Origin: Deinococcus ruber
Lineage (GTDB): Bacteria; Deinococcota; Deinococci; Deinococcales; Deinococcaceae
Assembly (NCBI RefSeq): GCF_014648095.1
Contig: NZ_BMQL01000001.1
Span: 124,001 to 188,000, forward strand
Reading direction: 5' to 3'
Length of the DNA stretch: 64,000 nucleotides
The position numbers and the translations under genes were made by a program. The notes under the pieces are model-generated. The model was not told where the DNA came from. It did not search any database and saw only the letters and a program-made list of their open reading frames with translations. This document shows positions 15,820 to 25,840 of the stretch, piece after piece. Position 1 is the first letter of the stretch, and each line of letters starts with the position of its first letter.

Positions 15820-17343
15820 TCAGGAGGGGTTGAGGCGACCCGATGCTTCCGTCAGGGTGCGGAGCTGCGCGGCAAGGGCAGGCGTCAGCACCTCGGAACG
15901 GTAGCGCCACGTCCAGTTCTGCGGGCCGGTGGTGCCCGGCAGATTCATGCGCTCCGAAGACCCCAGGTTCAGCAGGTCTTGCAGCGGCACGACTGCCAGA
16001 TTCGGGCGGCTGTGGAAGGCCATATTCGTCAGCGCCCACGCGAAGTTTTCCTCGCTGGGGTCGGAATGGGTATACGTGCGGTACGCGTGCTTCTCGGACT
16101 CCTCGGCGTTGACCCACCAGCCCCGCGTGGTGTCGTTGTCGTGGGTGCCGGTATACACCACCTGATTGACCTTCAGATTCTCTGGCAGGAAGGCGTTCAC
16201 GCTGAAATCTCCGCCCCCGAAGGCGAATTGCAGCACCGCCATGCCCGGCAGCTCGAAGTCGTCGCGCAGCGCTTCCACGTCGGGCGTGACCACACCCAGG
16301 TCTTCGGCAATGATGTTGAGCTGCCCCAGGGCCGAGCGGATCGCCTCGAACAGCTCGTGACCCGGCGCGGGCACCCAGCGCCCATGAACCGCCGTTTCGG
16401 CAGGAAAGGGAATTTCCCAGTACGCAGCGAAGCCCCGGAAATGGTCGATGCGGATCACGTCGAACAGGCTCAGACTGCTCTTGACCCGCTCGATCCACCA
16501 CGCGAAATGGTCGGCCTGCATGGCGTCCCAGCGGTACAGCGGATTTCCCCAGAGCTGCCCCGTTTCCGAGAAATAATCGGGCGGCACACCCGCGACCACC
16601 GTCGGCTGACCCGACTCGTCGAACAGGAACTGCTCGGGGCGTGCCCACGCGTCCGAACTGTCCATCGCCACAAAGATCGGAATGTCACCGATGACCGCGA
16701 TGCCCTTCTGGTGGGCGTACTCGCGCACGGCCCGCCACTGACGGAAAAACAGGAACTGATGAAACGACACGCGCAGGATGTCGCGTTGCAGCGACGCCCG
16801 CATCTGGGTCATGGTTTCGGGGTCGCGGCCCCGAAGCGGCGCAGGCCAGGCGTTCCAGGGCAACCCGCCCTGCGTGGCCTTGATGGCCGTGAACAGCGCG
16901 TAATCGTCGAGCCAAGCGGCCTCTTCCTGCTGGAAGCGCAGGAAATCCTGCTGAAGCGGGTGGCTGCCTTCCAGCAGTTCGCCCTCGAAGTGGGCATATG
17001 CCCGGTCGAGCATCTGATTGCGCCAGATGTACTGAAGGCCGAAATCGACACGGTCGCTGCTGAAATCGGGAATCGCGTCGAAATCGCTGGCCTGAAGCAG
17101 CCCCTCGGCCCGCAGATCGTCCAGGCTGACCAGATACGGGTTTCCGGCAAACGCACTGAACGCCTGATACGGACTGTCGCCGTACCCGGTGGGGCCGAGC
17201 GGCATGACCTGCCAGTAACGCTGTCTGGCGGAGGCCAGCCAGTCGATGAAATAGGTAGCGTGAATGCCCAGTTCGCCGATACCGTAAGGGCCGGGAAGAC
17301 TGGTGGGATGCAGCAGAACGCCGCTGGAACGGGACAGGGTCAT
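15820..17343 (-). CDS. malQ: 4-alpha-glucanotransferase (amylomaltase)
   Basis: 507 aa, GH77. Starts SSGVLLHPTSLPGPYGIGELG, the family signature, then YWQVMPLGPTGYGDSPYQAFSAFAGNPYLVSLD. Catalytic regions: VIRIDHFRGFAAYWEIP (nucleophile Asp), NIIAEDLGVVTPDV (acid/base Glu) and YTGTHDNDTTRGWW (transition-state Asp). It disproportionates malto-oligosaccharides in the cytoplasm. Length matches amylomaltases of Thermus/Deinococcus (about 500 aa). A LacI-type palindrome 36 nt before the ATG suggests sugar-dependent repression. Confidence 0.96.
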   Translation of the reverse strand: MTLSRSSGVLLHPTSLPGPYGIGELGIHATYFIDWLASARQRYWQVMPLGPTGYGDSPYQAFSAFAGNPYLVSLDDLRAEGLLQASDFDAIPDFSSDRVDFGLQYIWRNQMLDRAYAHFEGELLEGSHPLQQDFLRFQQEEAAWLDDYALFTAIKATQGGLPWNAWPAPLRGRDPETMTQMRASLQRDILRVSFHQFLFFRQWRAVREYAHQKGIAVIGDIPIFVAMDSSDAWARPEQFLFDESGQPTVVAGVPPDYFSETGQLWGNPLYRWDAMQADHFAWWIERVKSSLSLFDVIRIDHFRGFAAYWEIPFPAETAVHGRWVPAPGHELFEAIRSALGQLNIIAEDLGVVTPDVEALRDDFELPGMAVLQFAFGGGDFSVNAFLPENLKVNQVVYTGTHDNDTTRGWWVNAEESEKHAYRTYTHSDPSEENFAWALTNMAFHSRPNLAVVPLQDLLNLGSSERMNLPGTTGPQNWTWRYRSEVLTPALAAQLRTLTEASGRLNPS

Positions 17344-17378
17344 GGGGTCTCCTCGAAGTATCGCCGATGCTCAGGCGC

Positions 17379-17394
17379 TTGGAAGTGCTTCCAA
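17379..17394. promoter_or_regulatory. LacI-family operator-like palindrome upstream of malQ
   Basis: TTGGAAGTGCTTCCAA is a 16-bp palindrome symmetric at 7 of 8 positions with a central T-G step, the form recognised by LacI/MalR-family sugar repressors. It lies 36 nt before the malQ ATG. The rest of the 301-nt gap up to the next gene (17645) holds no visible gene. Confidence 0.6.
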
Positions 17395-17644
17395 ATGCCT
17401 GAAGAAACGGGGTGGGGGAACAGCTCGGGCATCTTCGGCGGACATTGTAACGTGAGAACAGGAAACCGCATGTCTGTCCAAAGGTGCGCTGAAGAAATTC
17501 CTCTCCAGACGTCAGAAAGTCGTCATCGGGTAGCTCAGGTCAGCTGTGCCGGTGTTGCAGGCCTGCCCTGAGAACGCTGCTTCCTTCCACGGTGGCCCTG
17601 TCCACTTTCGTTCGCTTCTGACATCAAATCTGGCATCAAAACCG

Positions 17645-18535
17645 TCAGTAGCCCCGGCTCAGGTCTACCCTGCCGGGCACGTCCTGACCGTGCTGCATGG
17701 CGTTCAGCACATCGGCGGCGTAGGCGGCCCCCCGCACGATCAGATCGTCGGTGGTGCTGCCTACATGGGGCGTAAGGATGACGTTCTCGTGGTCCCAGAG
17801 CGGCGAGGACGCAGGCAGCGGCTCCGGTTCGGTCACGTCGAGCGCTGCGCCCGCCAGTTGCCTGGCGTCCAGCGCCGCATTCAGCGCGTCCGGATCGATC
17901 AGGTCGCCGCGTCCCAGGTTGTAGACCCAGGCCGATGAGGGCAGCAGCGCCAGCCGCTCGGCGTTCAGGATGTGGCGGGTGGCAGGGGTGCGCGGCAGAA
18001 GCAGCACCACATCGTCGGCGGTCTTCAGGGCCGTTTCGATGTCGTGGGGGGTGCTGCGCGAGGTCAGTCCGGTGACGTGTGCGCCCAGCGGAGCCAGCAT
18101 GCCGTCCAGCAAGCGCCCGATATGCCCGTATCCCCAGATGACCACGTGGCGGCCTTCCAGCGTGTGCATCGGCCCGCTGTCAGCCCACTCGCGCCGACGT
18201 TGAGCGTCGCGGTAACGGTGCAGCCCCCGGCCCGCCGCCAGCATCAGGGCCACGGCATGCTGAGCCACCGCCCGGTCGTGCAGCGCATGGGCGTTGTACA
18301 GCGCGACGCCGGGCGGCAGATCGGCCACCACATGATCGATGCCTGCCGTCAGCGTCAGCACCCACTTCAGGCCAGGACGGTGCAGCACCGTGCGCCGCAG
18401 GTCGGGCCGCAGGAACCACAGCACGAAGCCTTCCACCTCGCCGGGCGGTACCTGACCGCTTTCGAAATACACAGGGGTGACGCCCGGCACACTCAGGGCG
18501 CGAAACGGCGGCAGATCGGGAAGCAGCACACGCAT
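17645..18535 (-). CDS. D-isomer 2-hydroxyacid dehydrogenase family protein
   Basis: 296 aa from ATG at 18535 (an in-frame start 15 nt upstream is possible). NAD-binding part: VIWGYGHIGRLLDGMLAPLGAHVTGL with GYGHIG, equivalent to GxGxxG. Catalytic residues: Arg in NLGRGDLIDPDAL, Glu in DVTEPEPLP, His in ILTPHVGSTT. The N-terminal substrate-side segment is shorter than in D-lactate or glycerate dehydrogenases, consistent with the phosphonate/glyoxylate-reductase-like subgroup. Exact substrate unknown. The next gene upstream is 84 nt away. Confidence 0.85.
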   Translation of the reverse strand: MRVLLPDLPPFRALSVPGVTPVYFESGQVPPGEVEGFVLWFLRPDLRRTVLHRPGLKWVLTLTAGIDHVVADLPPGVALYNAHALHDRAVAQHAVALMLAAGRGLHRYRDAQRRREWADSGPMHTLEGRHVVIWGYGHIGRLLDGMLAPLGAHVTGLTSRSTPHDIETALKTADDVVLLLPRTPATRHILNAERLALLPSSAWVYNLGRGDLIDPDALNAALDARQLAGAALDVTEPEPLPASSPLWDHENVILTPHVGSTTDDLIVRGAAYAADVLNAMQHGQDVPGRVDLSRGY

Positions 18536-18619
18536 GGTGTATTCAAGCATGCGGACAGCCGACGAGAGGGCTTCCTCTTGAATTTCAGAAGGGAACGGGC
18601 AGGCGCACCCGGCGGCGCG

Positions 18620-19264
18620 TTACCGAAGGTGCGGCAGGATCAGGCGCAGTGTACGGCTGCCGTCACCGATCAGCAGGGTCGTTGCCAGTTCGCTGCCGCG
18701 CACAGCGGTATCACTCGGCCCCTCGACCGGAAGCTGAATCCAGATCGACAGATTCCGGGTTTCGCCCGCTGCCAGCGACCCGACCGCCAGACCGCGCTGG
18801 TCGTACAGCCCCGGCAGCGTCGCCAGTTCGCTGCCCTGCTCGCCGCTGGCCCGCCACGTCAGACCGCTCAGGGCGACACGCGCCGCGCCCAGATTGTGCA
18901 GGCGCAGTTCTACCCGCGTCCAGCGCAGATCGCGGCTGATATAAACGCCCTGCATGCTCAGTTCGCTCAGGCCGAGGCGGGCCACCTGCGTTCCCGTGAG
19001 GGCACCCACAACGCCGGTCCTGGGAGCCGCCAGAAGGACGGCAGCGCCGGGAGGCAGCTTCCAGCCGTCTGAGGCCAGGTCGAGCGGTGTGACGGCGTGC
19101 GGGGGCGCGGGTTGGCGGTACGGATGGGCGGGCTGAACTGGCCCCGGCAACCCCAGGCTGCTGCGGAGGCTGGTGGGCGCAGCCGTCTGGGCCAGCGCCG
19201 AACCCAGCAGCGCTCCCAGCAGCAACACGGCGCGGGCAGAAGCAGGGCGAACGAGGCGCGTCAT
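18620..19264 (-). CDS. Secreted protein of unknown function
   Basis: 214 aa with signal peptide (ARAVLLLGALLGSALAQ). A proline-rich stretch (PGPVQPAHPYRQPAPPHAVTP) precedes a beta-rich domain (TRVELRLHNLGAARVALSGLTW ... GETRNLSIWIQLPVEG) that has the look of an immunoglobulin-like or DUF-type exported domain. A TACAGT box lies 7 nt before the ATG. No family recognised. Confidence 0.62.
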   Translation of the reverse strand: MTRLVRPASARAVLLLGALLGSALAQTAAPTSLRSSLGLPGPVQPAHPYRQPAPPHAVTPLDLASDGWKLPPGAAVLLAAPRTGVVGALTGTQVARLGLSELSMQGVYISRDLRWTRVELRLHNLGAARVALSGLTWRASGEQGSELATLPGLYDQRGLAVGSLAAGETRNLSIWIQLPVEGPSDTAVRGSELATTLLIGDGSRTLRLILPHLR

Positions 19265-19271
19265 GCTGCTT

Positions 19272-19277
19272 ACTGTA
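19272..19277 (-). promoter_or_regulatory. Leaderless-type -10 box (TACAGT)
   Basis: TACAGT on minus, 7 nt before the ATG at 19264. Confidence 0.5.
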
Positions 19278-19321
19278 GTCAGCCAGATGACGCGCCTCTG
19301 AAGTGCCCGGAATTCAGACCT

Positions 19322-20281
<960 letters not shown>

Positions 20282-20287
20282 ACAGGC

Positions 20288-20293
20288 AGCATA
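20288..20293 (-). promoter_or_regulatory. Leaderless-type -10 box (TATGCT) of ftsY
   Basis: TATGCT on minus, exactly 6 nt before the ftsY ATG. Confidence 0.65.
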
Positions 20294-20342
20294 GCGCCGC
20301 CGCCGCGTTTCAACCGTTCGCAGGTCTGTTTGTGGAAAGGTG

Positions 20343-20777
20343 TCAGGAATTCAGGTGCAGCGTCATCTCGGTGGCCGACACCTGAAAACCCAGCTCGGCG
20401 TACAGCCCACGGGCCATCTCGGACGTTCCCAGCGCGACGACGCCCAGCCCTTCCAGCCGCGCCGTTTCCAGCACGCCGCAGACGAGTTGCCGTGCCAGAC
20501 CGCGCCGCCGGAAAGGTGCTTCGACCAGTACATTCACGACGCGCCCCTGCAGCGGACCCGGCTCGCCACGTCTCGGCCCCCAGTTCAGCCGCAGCAGACC
20601 CGCCGCGCCGATGACCTGACCTTCATGCTCGGCCAGCACGCCCGAATACATGGCGAAAGCCCCGGTCAGCCACGCCGCGTACACCTTCAGATGCTCGCCC
20701 GATTCGCCGGGATAGCGGTGGCGGGCGATGTGCTGCACGTCTTCAACGGTGGCAGGACGCAGCGTCCAGGCGGTCAT
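20343..20777 (-). CDS. GNAT-family N-acetyltransferase
   Basis: 144 aa. Has the acetyl-CoA-binding motif A region VNVLVEAPFRRRGLARQLVCGVLETAR (RRRGLA corresponds to R/QxxGxG/A), motif B VVALGTSEMARGLYAELGF and the N-terminal WTLRPATVEDVQHIARHRYPG. Substrate cannot be predicted. Its ATG overlaps the stop of the upstream hydrolase gene (ATGA), so the two are translated together. Confidence 0.85.
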   Translation of the reverse strand: MTAWTLRPATVEDVQHIARHRYPGESGEHLKVYAAWLTGAFAMYSGVLAEHEGQVIGAAGLLRLNWGPRRGEPGPLQGRVVNVLVEAPFRRRGLARQLVCGVLETARLEGLGVVALGTSEMARGLYAELGFQVSATEMTLHLNS

Positions 20778-21514
20778 TCACCGACCAGAAACCGGGCCGT
20801 CTCGCGGTACAGCATGTCCACGGCGTCCAGGCTGTCGAAGGTGTGATTTGCGCCGGGAATGGCAATGGCGTCGCAGCCGAGCGCCTCGGCATAGCGCACG
20901 CCGATTTCGGGGATGACCGCCGTGTCCTGATCGCCGTGAAAGACCCGCGCCGTCCCGCCCCAGCGCCGCACAGCGTCCAGCGGCTTCAGGCGCGGCATTT
21001 CCAGCAGGAACTCGCGCCCGATGGGCCAGCCGCCATGATCCGACACCACCGGAGGCACGAAGCCCCCCCTGAGCAGCGGCAGCCACAGGTCGGGCAGCGC
21101 GGGTGCCCACAGCGCCAGTCGGTGCGGTTGCAGCTCGGGCGCACTCAGGGCCGCCACCATGCCGCCCATCGAAAAGCCCAGCAGCATGGTCCTCACCGGG
21201 TCTATGCCGGGATACTGGCGCAGGTACGCCATCGCCGCCGCCGCGTCCTGCACTTCCCGCGTCACGGTCATCTCCGAGAAGTCGCCCTCCGAGTCGCCAC
21301 TGCCCCGAAAATCAATTCGCAGCGACGCCACGCCCAGACGCTGCAAATAGCGCGACAGCAGCGGCAACAGGCGGTGATCTCCGGCGCGGTTGCCGGTGAA
21401 GCCGTGCAGAATCAGCACACTCGGATGGCCGTGGGTGGGCGGCGGCGTGTCGGGCAGGTGCAACATGCCGTACACGCTCTGACCATCGACCCGCAGCGAC
21501 GCGAAAGTTTCCAT
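20774..21514 (-). CDS. Alpha/beta hydrolase
   Basis: 246 aa. Nucleophile elbow GFSMGG (after DPVRTMLL), acid in VFHGDQDTAVIP and catalytic His in IPGANHTFDS; HGFTGNRAG forms the oxyanion side. The pattern is that of dienelactone-hydrolase/acyl-peptidase-like cytosolic esterases. Cotranscribed with the GNAT enzyme, which starts inside its stop codon. A TACACT box lies 7 nt upstream of the ATG. Confidence 0.87.
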   Translation of the reverse strand: METFASLRVDGQSVYGMLHLPDTPPPTHGHPSVLILHGFTGNRAGDHRLLPLLSRYLQRLGVASLRIDFRGSGDSEGDFSEMTVTREVQDAAAAMAYLRQYPGIDPVRTMLLGFSMGGMVAALSAPELQPHRLALWAPALPDLWLPLLRGGFVPPVVSDHGGWPIGREFLLEMPRLKPLDAVRRWGGTARVFHGDQDTAVIPEIGVRYAEALGCDAIAIPGANHTFDSLDAVDMLYRETARFLVGE

Positions 21515-21521
21515 GCCGAAA

Positions 21522-21527
21522 AGTGTA
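21522..21527 (-). promoter_or_regulatory. Leaderless-type -10 box (TACACT)
   Basis: TACACT on minus, 7 nt before the hydrolase ATG at 21514. Confidence 0.5.
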
Positions 21528-21703
21528 GTGCGAAACGAGAAATACAGCGCCGGGTGAGCGTCTTAGGGCAGCTTTCACCGATGCAGAGGTTTTCCTGAGA
21601 TTCTCTGGCGTGTGTGCCAACCATCTCAGTTCACCATTACTTAATCTAGACGCAGGAAACCCAGAAAGGCCGATGAGAGCGTTGAATATGGCGTGAGAAG
21701 ACA

Positions 21704-21732
21704 TTGACCCGGATAAAGTTCGCCATTAGAAT
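21704..21732 (+). promoter_or_regulatory. Sigma-70-type promoter of the lipoprotein/subtilase operon
   Basis: TTGACC (21704-21709) and TAGAAT (21727-21732) are separated by exactly 17 nt. The transcript would have a leader of about 125 nt before the lipoprotein ATG with GC-rich self-complementary segments. The rest of the 349-nt gap (21515-21863) shows no gene. Confidence 0.7.
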
Positions 21733-21863
21733 CCCCCCATCGTCACATCGCACTCCCCCAAGTGGGGGGATGGGCGTCTTCTATACACCCTGTCCTCCCT
21801 GGGCTGTGGTCTTGTGCGCCCTTCAGGGCAGGGTGGAACCCAGCGTCAGATTGGAGACACATT

Positions 21864-23513
21864 ATGAAGAAAAGCGCTTCAGCAGCAGTTTTTCTCGCGG
21901 TTGCCCTGGCCCTCGGAGCCTGTGGACCGTCAAGTCCTGACCCGGTTACGCCGCCCGCCACCGACACCAGCATCATCGGGTCGGGCAGCGTCAGCGTGCA
22001 GGGGTATGTGCAGAGTCAGAACGGCGGCGCGGCGGTGGCCGGAAGCACCGTCACCGTCACCGACGCCAGCGGCACGGCCATCGGCAGCGGCACCACCACC
22101 GCCAGCGGCCAGTTCACGCTGAAAGTCAATCCGGGTGCGTATAACCTGTCGTTTGCCAAGAGCGGGTATGCCGGTTCGGTGGTCGAGAGCTTCCCGGTCA
22201 CGGCAGGCATGACCACGCCGCTGAACGTGATCGAGAAGGTCGCCTTCGATCCCAGCTTCTCGACGGTTCCGCCCAAACTGAGCGTCACGTCGCTGAACGG
22301 CACCACCGAGACGGCCTTTCCCACCGACCCGGCCAATGCCCTGAACTTCAATGCCAGCACCGGCCTGACGCTGCACTACGTCGCCACCTCGCCCGCTCCG
22401 ACCACGGCGTTCCCCGTCTCGCTGAGTCCGGTGAGCCTGTACGCCGCTGTGGGCCTGCTCAATACGCCGGGTTCCGGCTTTATGGGCACCCGCGCCATTG
22501 CGTCCAACGACCCCAAGAATTCGACCTTCGATACTATGCTCAAGGTCACCGGCGCTTCTATCCGGGGCGTGCGCGGAGCCACGTATCTGAATCTGGTGGC
22601 CTACGATTTCAATTACAACCGCATCAACAAGTACATCCCCATCGTCATCAACGACGACAAGCCCGTAACGACGCCGCTGGGAGCCTTCCTCGATACCTCG
22701 GTGCAGGCAGTGACGCTGGCCCAGAAACTGAACGGCGGCGGCTTTAACGGCGTCGTCAAGCCGGACGGCGCAACCGCCGAAACCAGCAGCATGTGGGTCG
22801 ATCTGAATTTCAACTATCAGGCTGGCCTTCAGGGTGATCTGACCGGCTTCCGGGTCTTTACCTCCGACGACGGCAAGAACTTCACGCTGCTCAAGACACT
22901 GGACGGCAGCGCCATCAGCGCCCGCGACAGCAGCCCGAGCCTCACGCCCGGCAAGCGCGTGTACTACTTCGTGCAGGCGTTCAACAGCAGCGAGAGCGTG
23001 GATAGCCCAGTGGTCGACACCGCGCCGCTCGACAGCTTCCTGCTGACCAGCATCGGGCCTGCCAACCACAGCAGCGGCGTGTCGGTGAAGCCCACGCTGA
23101 GCTGGACGCTCGACAAGGCGGTGGGCGATTACCGCAAGTTCTTCGTCAACGTCTTCGACTACCCCAGCCAGGGCGCGTACTGCATCTGGGGCAACTCGCT
23201 GTGCAGCGGCGTGGACGAAAAAGCCAACAACGTGTATCTCGACGACGGCAGCACGCCCGGCCTGACGGTCAGCGGCCTGAACTACAGCGTGCCCTTCAAC
23301 GAGAACGGCAAGGCCGTCATCAAGCAGCTGGACGCCTATCACAGCTACACCTTCGACGTGTCGGCAGCGGCCTACAGCAAGGACGGCAAGGCCGTTTCGA
23401 TTGCACACGACTATTTCAGCACCTTCTATCAGGGTCTGGACACGTGCAACTTCGGCGGCCCGGTCTGCGAAGGTCTGGTCAGTACCTTTACCACGGGTGA
23501 CGGGAGCAACTGA
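21864..23513 (+). CDS. Secreted lipoprotein with carboxypeptidase-regulatory-like and FN3-like domains
   Basis: 549 aa from ATG at 21864 (GGAG upstream). Signal peptide with lipobox LGAC at residues 17-20. Residues ~35-100 form a carboxypeptidase-regulatory-like beta domain (VSVQGYVQSQNGGAAVAGSTVTVTDASG ... GAYNLSFAKSGYAG). A region near 300-400 looks FN3-like (GFRVFTSDDGKNFTLLKTLDG ... GKRVYYFVQAFNSSESVDSP). The rest is beta-rich and unassigned. The stop overlaps the start of the subtilase by one base, so the proteins are made together and may act together at the cell surface. Confidence 0.8.
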   Translation: MKKSASAAVFLAVALALGACGPSSPDPVTPPATDTSIIGSGSVSVQGYVQSQNGGAAVAGSTVTVTDASGTAIGSGTTTASGQFTLKVNPGAYNLSFAKSGYAGSVVESFPVTAGMTTPLNVIEKVAFDPSFSTVPPKLSVTSLNGTTETAFPTDPANALNFNASTGLTLHYVATSPAPTTAFPVSLSPVSLYAAVGLLNTPGSGFMGTRAIASNDPKNSTFDTMLKVTGASIRGVRGATYLNLVAYDFNYNRINKYIPIVINDDKPVTTPLGAFLDTSVQAVTLAQKLNGGGFNGVVKPDGATAETSSMWVDLNFNYQAGLQGDLTGFRVFTSDDGKNFTLLKTLDGSAISARDSSPSLTPGKRVYYFVQAFNSSESVDSPVVDTAPLDSFLLTSIGPANHSSGVSVKPTLSWTLDKAVGDYRKFFVNVFDYPSQGAYCIWGNSLCSGVDEKANNVYLDDGSTPGLTVSGLNYSVPFNENGKAVIKQLDAYHSYTFDVSAAAYSKDGKAVSIAHDYFSTFYQGLDTCNFGGPVCEGLVSTFTTGDGSN

Positions 23514-25762
23514 TGAATAAGAAGGCAATTCTGTACACGTCGCTGGCCCTGCTGCTGGCAGCCTGCGGTTCGACCAGCCCCACCAGCACCGCCACGCCCA
23601 CCAATACCGTCACGCCCACCAATACCAGCGCGGCCCCCACCTCGCTGAGTGCGCGGCTCGGCCTGACGCGCACCAGCACCCTGGTCCTGCCCGATCTGGA
23701 CAGCCTGAAACGCGAAGCGGGCGATACCAGCGCCAGCGACGTGGTGGTCAGCTATCTGGAATTGAGCGACGTGCAGACGCTGGCGACGCACCTGGGGGCC
23801 ACGCTGAAAGGCGTGATTCCCGAGCTGCACGCGGCGCTGCTCGACCTGCCGGGCACCCTGAGCGGGCAGAAAGTCGCCCTGAGCATGAGCATGGGCGGCG
23901 GACGCCTGATCGCCCGGCTGAACGGACACAGCGGCGCACTCCTCCCGGTTCCGGCTCCGTCTCAGGACCCTGCCGCCCTCGCCGCCCAGAGCGTCAGCGC
24001 GGCCAACCTCGACACCGACCCCCTCAGCAGCAAACAGTGGTGGATTCCCCAGGTCAAGGCCGATCAGGTGCGCGGCATCGCCACGGGTAAAGGCGTGATC
24101 GTGGGCGTGGTGGACGACGATTTCGACCGCCAGCACGAAGACCTGAAGGCCGACGGCAAGATCGTGGCGGGCATCGATACCACCGACGTTTCGACCGAGA
24201 AGATTTTGAATCCGGGCGATCCGCTCACCAGTGGCTCGCACGGCAGCGGCAGCGCGGGCACCATTGCCGAGCGCATCGGCAACGGCGTGGGCGGGGCGGG
24301 CATTGCCCCCGACGCCGTCCTGATGCCGATCCGCATCTTCAATCCCAACTTTACCGGCGACTTCAACGTGGCCTACGGCATCGTGTGGGCGGTCAAGCAC
24401 GGCGCACAGGTGCTGAACAACTCCTGGGGCGGCGGCGGTTACAGCCAGATCCTCAAGGACGCCGTGGACTACGCCCTGCTGAACAACGTGACGGTGGTCG
24501 GCTCGGCGGGCAACGACAACAGCGACTTCCAGACCGGACTGGCGGCCTTCCCCGGCACCATCTCGGTGGGTGCGAGCAGCGGCGGCGACCTCAAGACTGA
24601 CTTCTCGACCTTCGGGCCACGCGTCGATCTGTATGCCCCCGGTGACGCCGGACTGACCACCGAGATCAACGAGGCGCTTCCCAGCCCGGACCGCGAGTCG
24701 TCGTACAACCTGTTCGGCGGCACCAGCATGGCAGGCCCGGTGGTGTCGGGCGGCGCTGCTCTGGTGATCGACAAGGCGGCCCAGCTCGGTCTGAGCGGCA
24801 AAACGGCCCTGACGCCCTATCAGATCAAGCGCCTGCTGACCGACAACGGCGACCCGATGAAAGACCCGCGCACGCCCGGCTTCAAGCGCCTGAATCTGGT
24901 CAATTCGCTGAACTTCACGGCCAGCAGCGTGCCTGCCGACGGCGGCTACGTGCTGGTGGGCGTGACCGATCTGGTGACGGGCGGCGGCATCGACGGCAGC
25001 GACGTGATCCTGAAACCCCTGAGCGGTCAGAACAAGGGCCAGGATTACCTCTCTCAGACGAGCTACGGCGGCTACGGCACCAACAGCAAGGGCAAGGCAG
25101 GGTACATCTTCGGAGAAGATATCGGCCTGACCGGTGTGGCGGTGTTCGCGGGCATCGAGCCGGGCGACTACGAGGTGGAGGTGGCTGGCCCCGGCGCACT
25201 GGGCTACGGCGACAGCCGCACGGTGCTCTCGAACCGCATTACCGTCAGTGCCGAGGCGTCGAGCGCCACCAATCCGGTGGTGTTGCAGTACCAGCACCAG
25301 ATCGATTTCAACGAATTCACTGCTGCGGGCCGCAACGGTGCGCCCGCCAGCGCCACCAACCTCAACGTGTACCCGGCGGGCTACTTCGCCACCAACCTGC
25401 TGGGCGGCACCTTCGACAACAATTACAACTACAACGGCCCCATTCCGGCCTTCCCCGGTGCGCCTGCCGGAACGCCCGACCAGGACTTCTACAAGGTCAC
25501 CGTGGCTGCCGGAAAGACCATCAGCGTTTCGAGCTACGCCAGCAAGGTCGGCAGCAACGCCGTCACCAAGGTCGAACTAGTGGACGCAAGCGGCGCAGCT
25601 CTGCCGGGCGCGACCAGCACCGCTTCGAGCGCCAGCAGCCAGAGCGACTACGTCGCCAAGTACAAAGCCACCGCCGACACCACCGTCTTCCTGAAATTCA
25701 GCAGTGCCAATAACAGCTACGGGCTGGGAAGCTGGTACGGCAGCCTGTTCAGCATCCAGTAA
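23513..25762 (+). CDS. Subtilisin-family (S8) serine protease lipoprotein
   Basis: 749 aa. Lipobox LAAC with Cys18. N-terminal propeptide-like region to about residue 165. Catalytic triad: Asp201 in VVDDDFDRQHEDL, His243 in GSHGSGSAG, Ser405 in FGGTSMAGPVVSG; NNSWGGGG and SAGNDN supply the oxyanion and structural motifs. After about residue 470 come beta-rich domains, the last of which (DQDFYKVTVAAGKTISVSS) resembles a bacterial pre-peptidase C-terminal domain. Anchored outside the cytoplasmic membrane. Translationally coupled to the lipoprotein before it. Confidence 0.94.
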   Translation: MNKKAILYTSLALLLAACGSTSPTSTATPTNTVTPTNTSAAPTSLSARLGLTRTSTLVLPDLDSLKREAGDTSASDVVVSYLELSDVQTLATHLGATLKGVIPELHAALLDLPGTLSGQKVALSMSMGGGRLIARLNGHSGALLPVPAPSQDPAALAAQSVSAANLDTDPLSSKQWWIPQVKADQVRGIATGKGVIVGVVDDDFDRQHEDLKADGKIVAGIDTTDVSTEKILNPGDPLTSGSHGSGSAGTIAERIGNGVGGAGIAPDAVLMPIRIFNPNFTGDFNVAYGIVWAVKHGAQVLNNSWGGGGYSQILKDAVDYALLNNVTVVGSAGNDNSDFQTGLAAFPGTISVGASSGGDLKTDFSTFGPRVDLYAPGDAGLTTEINEALPSPDRESSYNLFGGTSMAGPVVSGGAALVIDKAAQLGLSGKTALTPYQIKRLLTDNGDPMKDPRTPGFKRLNLVNSLNFTASSVPADGGYVLVGVTDLVTGGGIDGSDVILKPLSGQNKGQDYLSQTSYGGYGTNSKGKAGYIFGEDIGLTGVAVFAGIEPGDYEVEVAGPGALGYGDSRTVLSNRITVSAEASSATNPVVLQYQHQIDFNEFTAAGRNGAPASATNLNVYPAGYFATNLLGGTFDNNYNYNGPIPAFPGAPAGTPDQDFYKVTVAAGKTISVSSYASKVGSNAVTKVELVDASGAALPGATSTASSASSQSDYVAKYKATADTTVFLKFSSANNSYGLGSWYGSLFSIQ

Positions 25763-25779
25763 ACACCGCCAGAGCAGCA

Positions 25780-25825
25780 CAGGAAGAGGGCCGCGAGTTT
25801 GAAGCTCGCGGCCCTCTTCCTGTTT
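25780..25825 (+). terminator. Strong terminator after the subtilase
   Basis: An 18-bp perfect stem (25780-25797 with 25805-25822), 7-nt loop, then TTT. Being symmetrical, it also serves the convergent miaB gene ending at 25841. Confidence 0.85.
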
Positions 25826-25840
25826 GCCGTCCGGCTGCCT

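Noticed and set aside
15979..17571. 530-codon open frame antisense to malQ
   Set aside because: Shadow of a GC-rich gene; no domain, and malQ on the other strand has every family motif.
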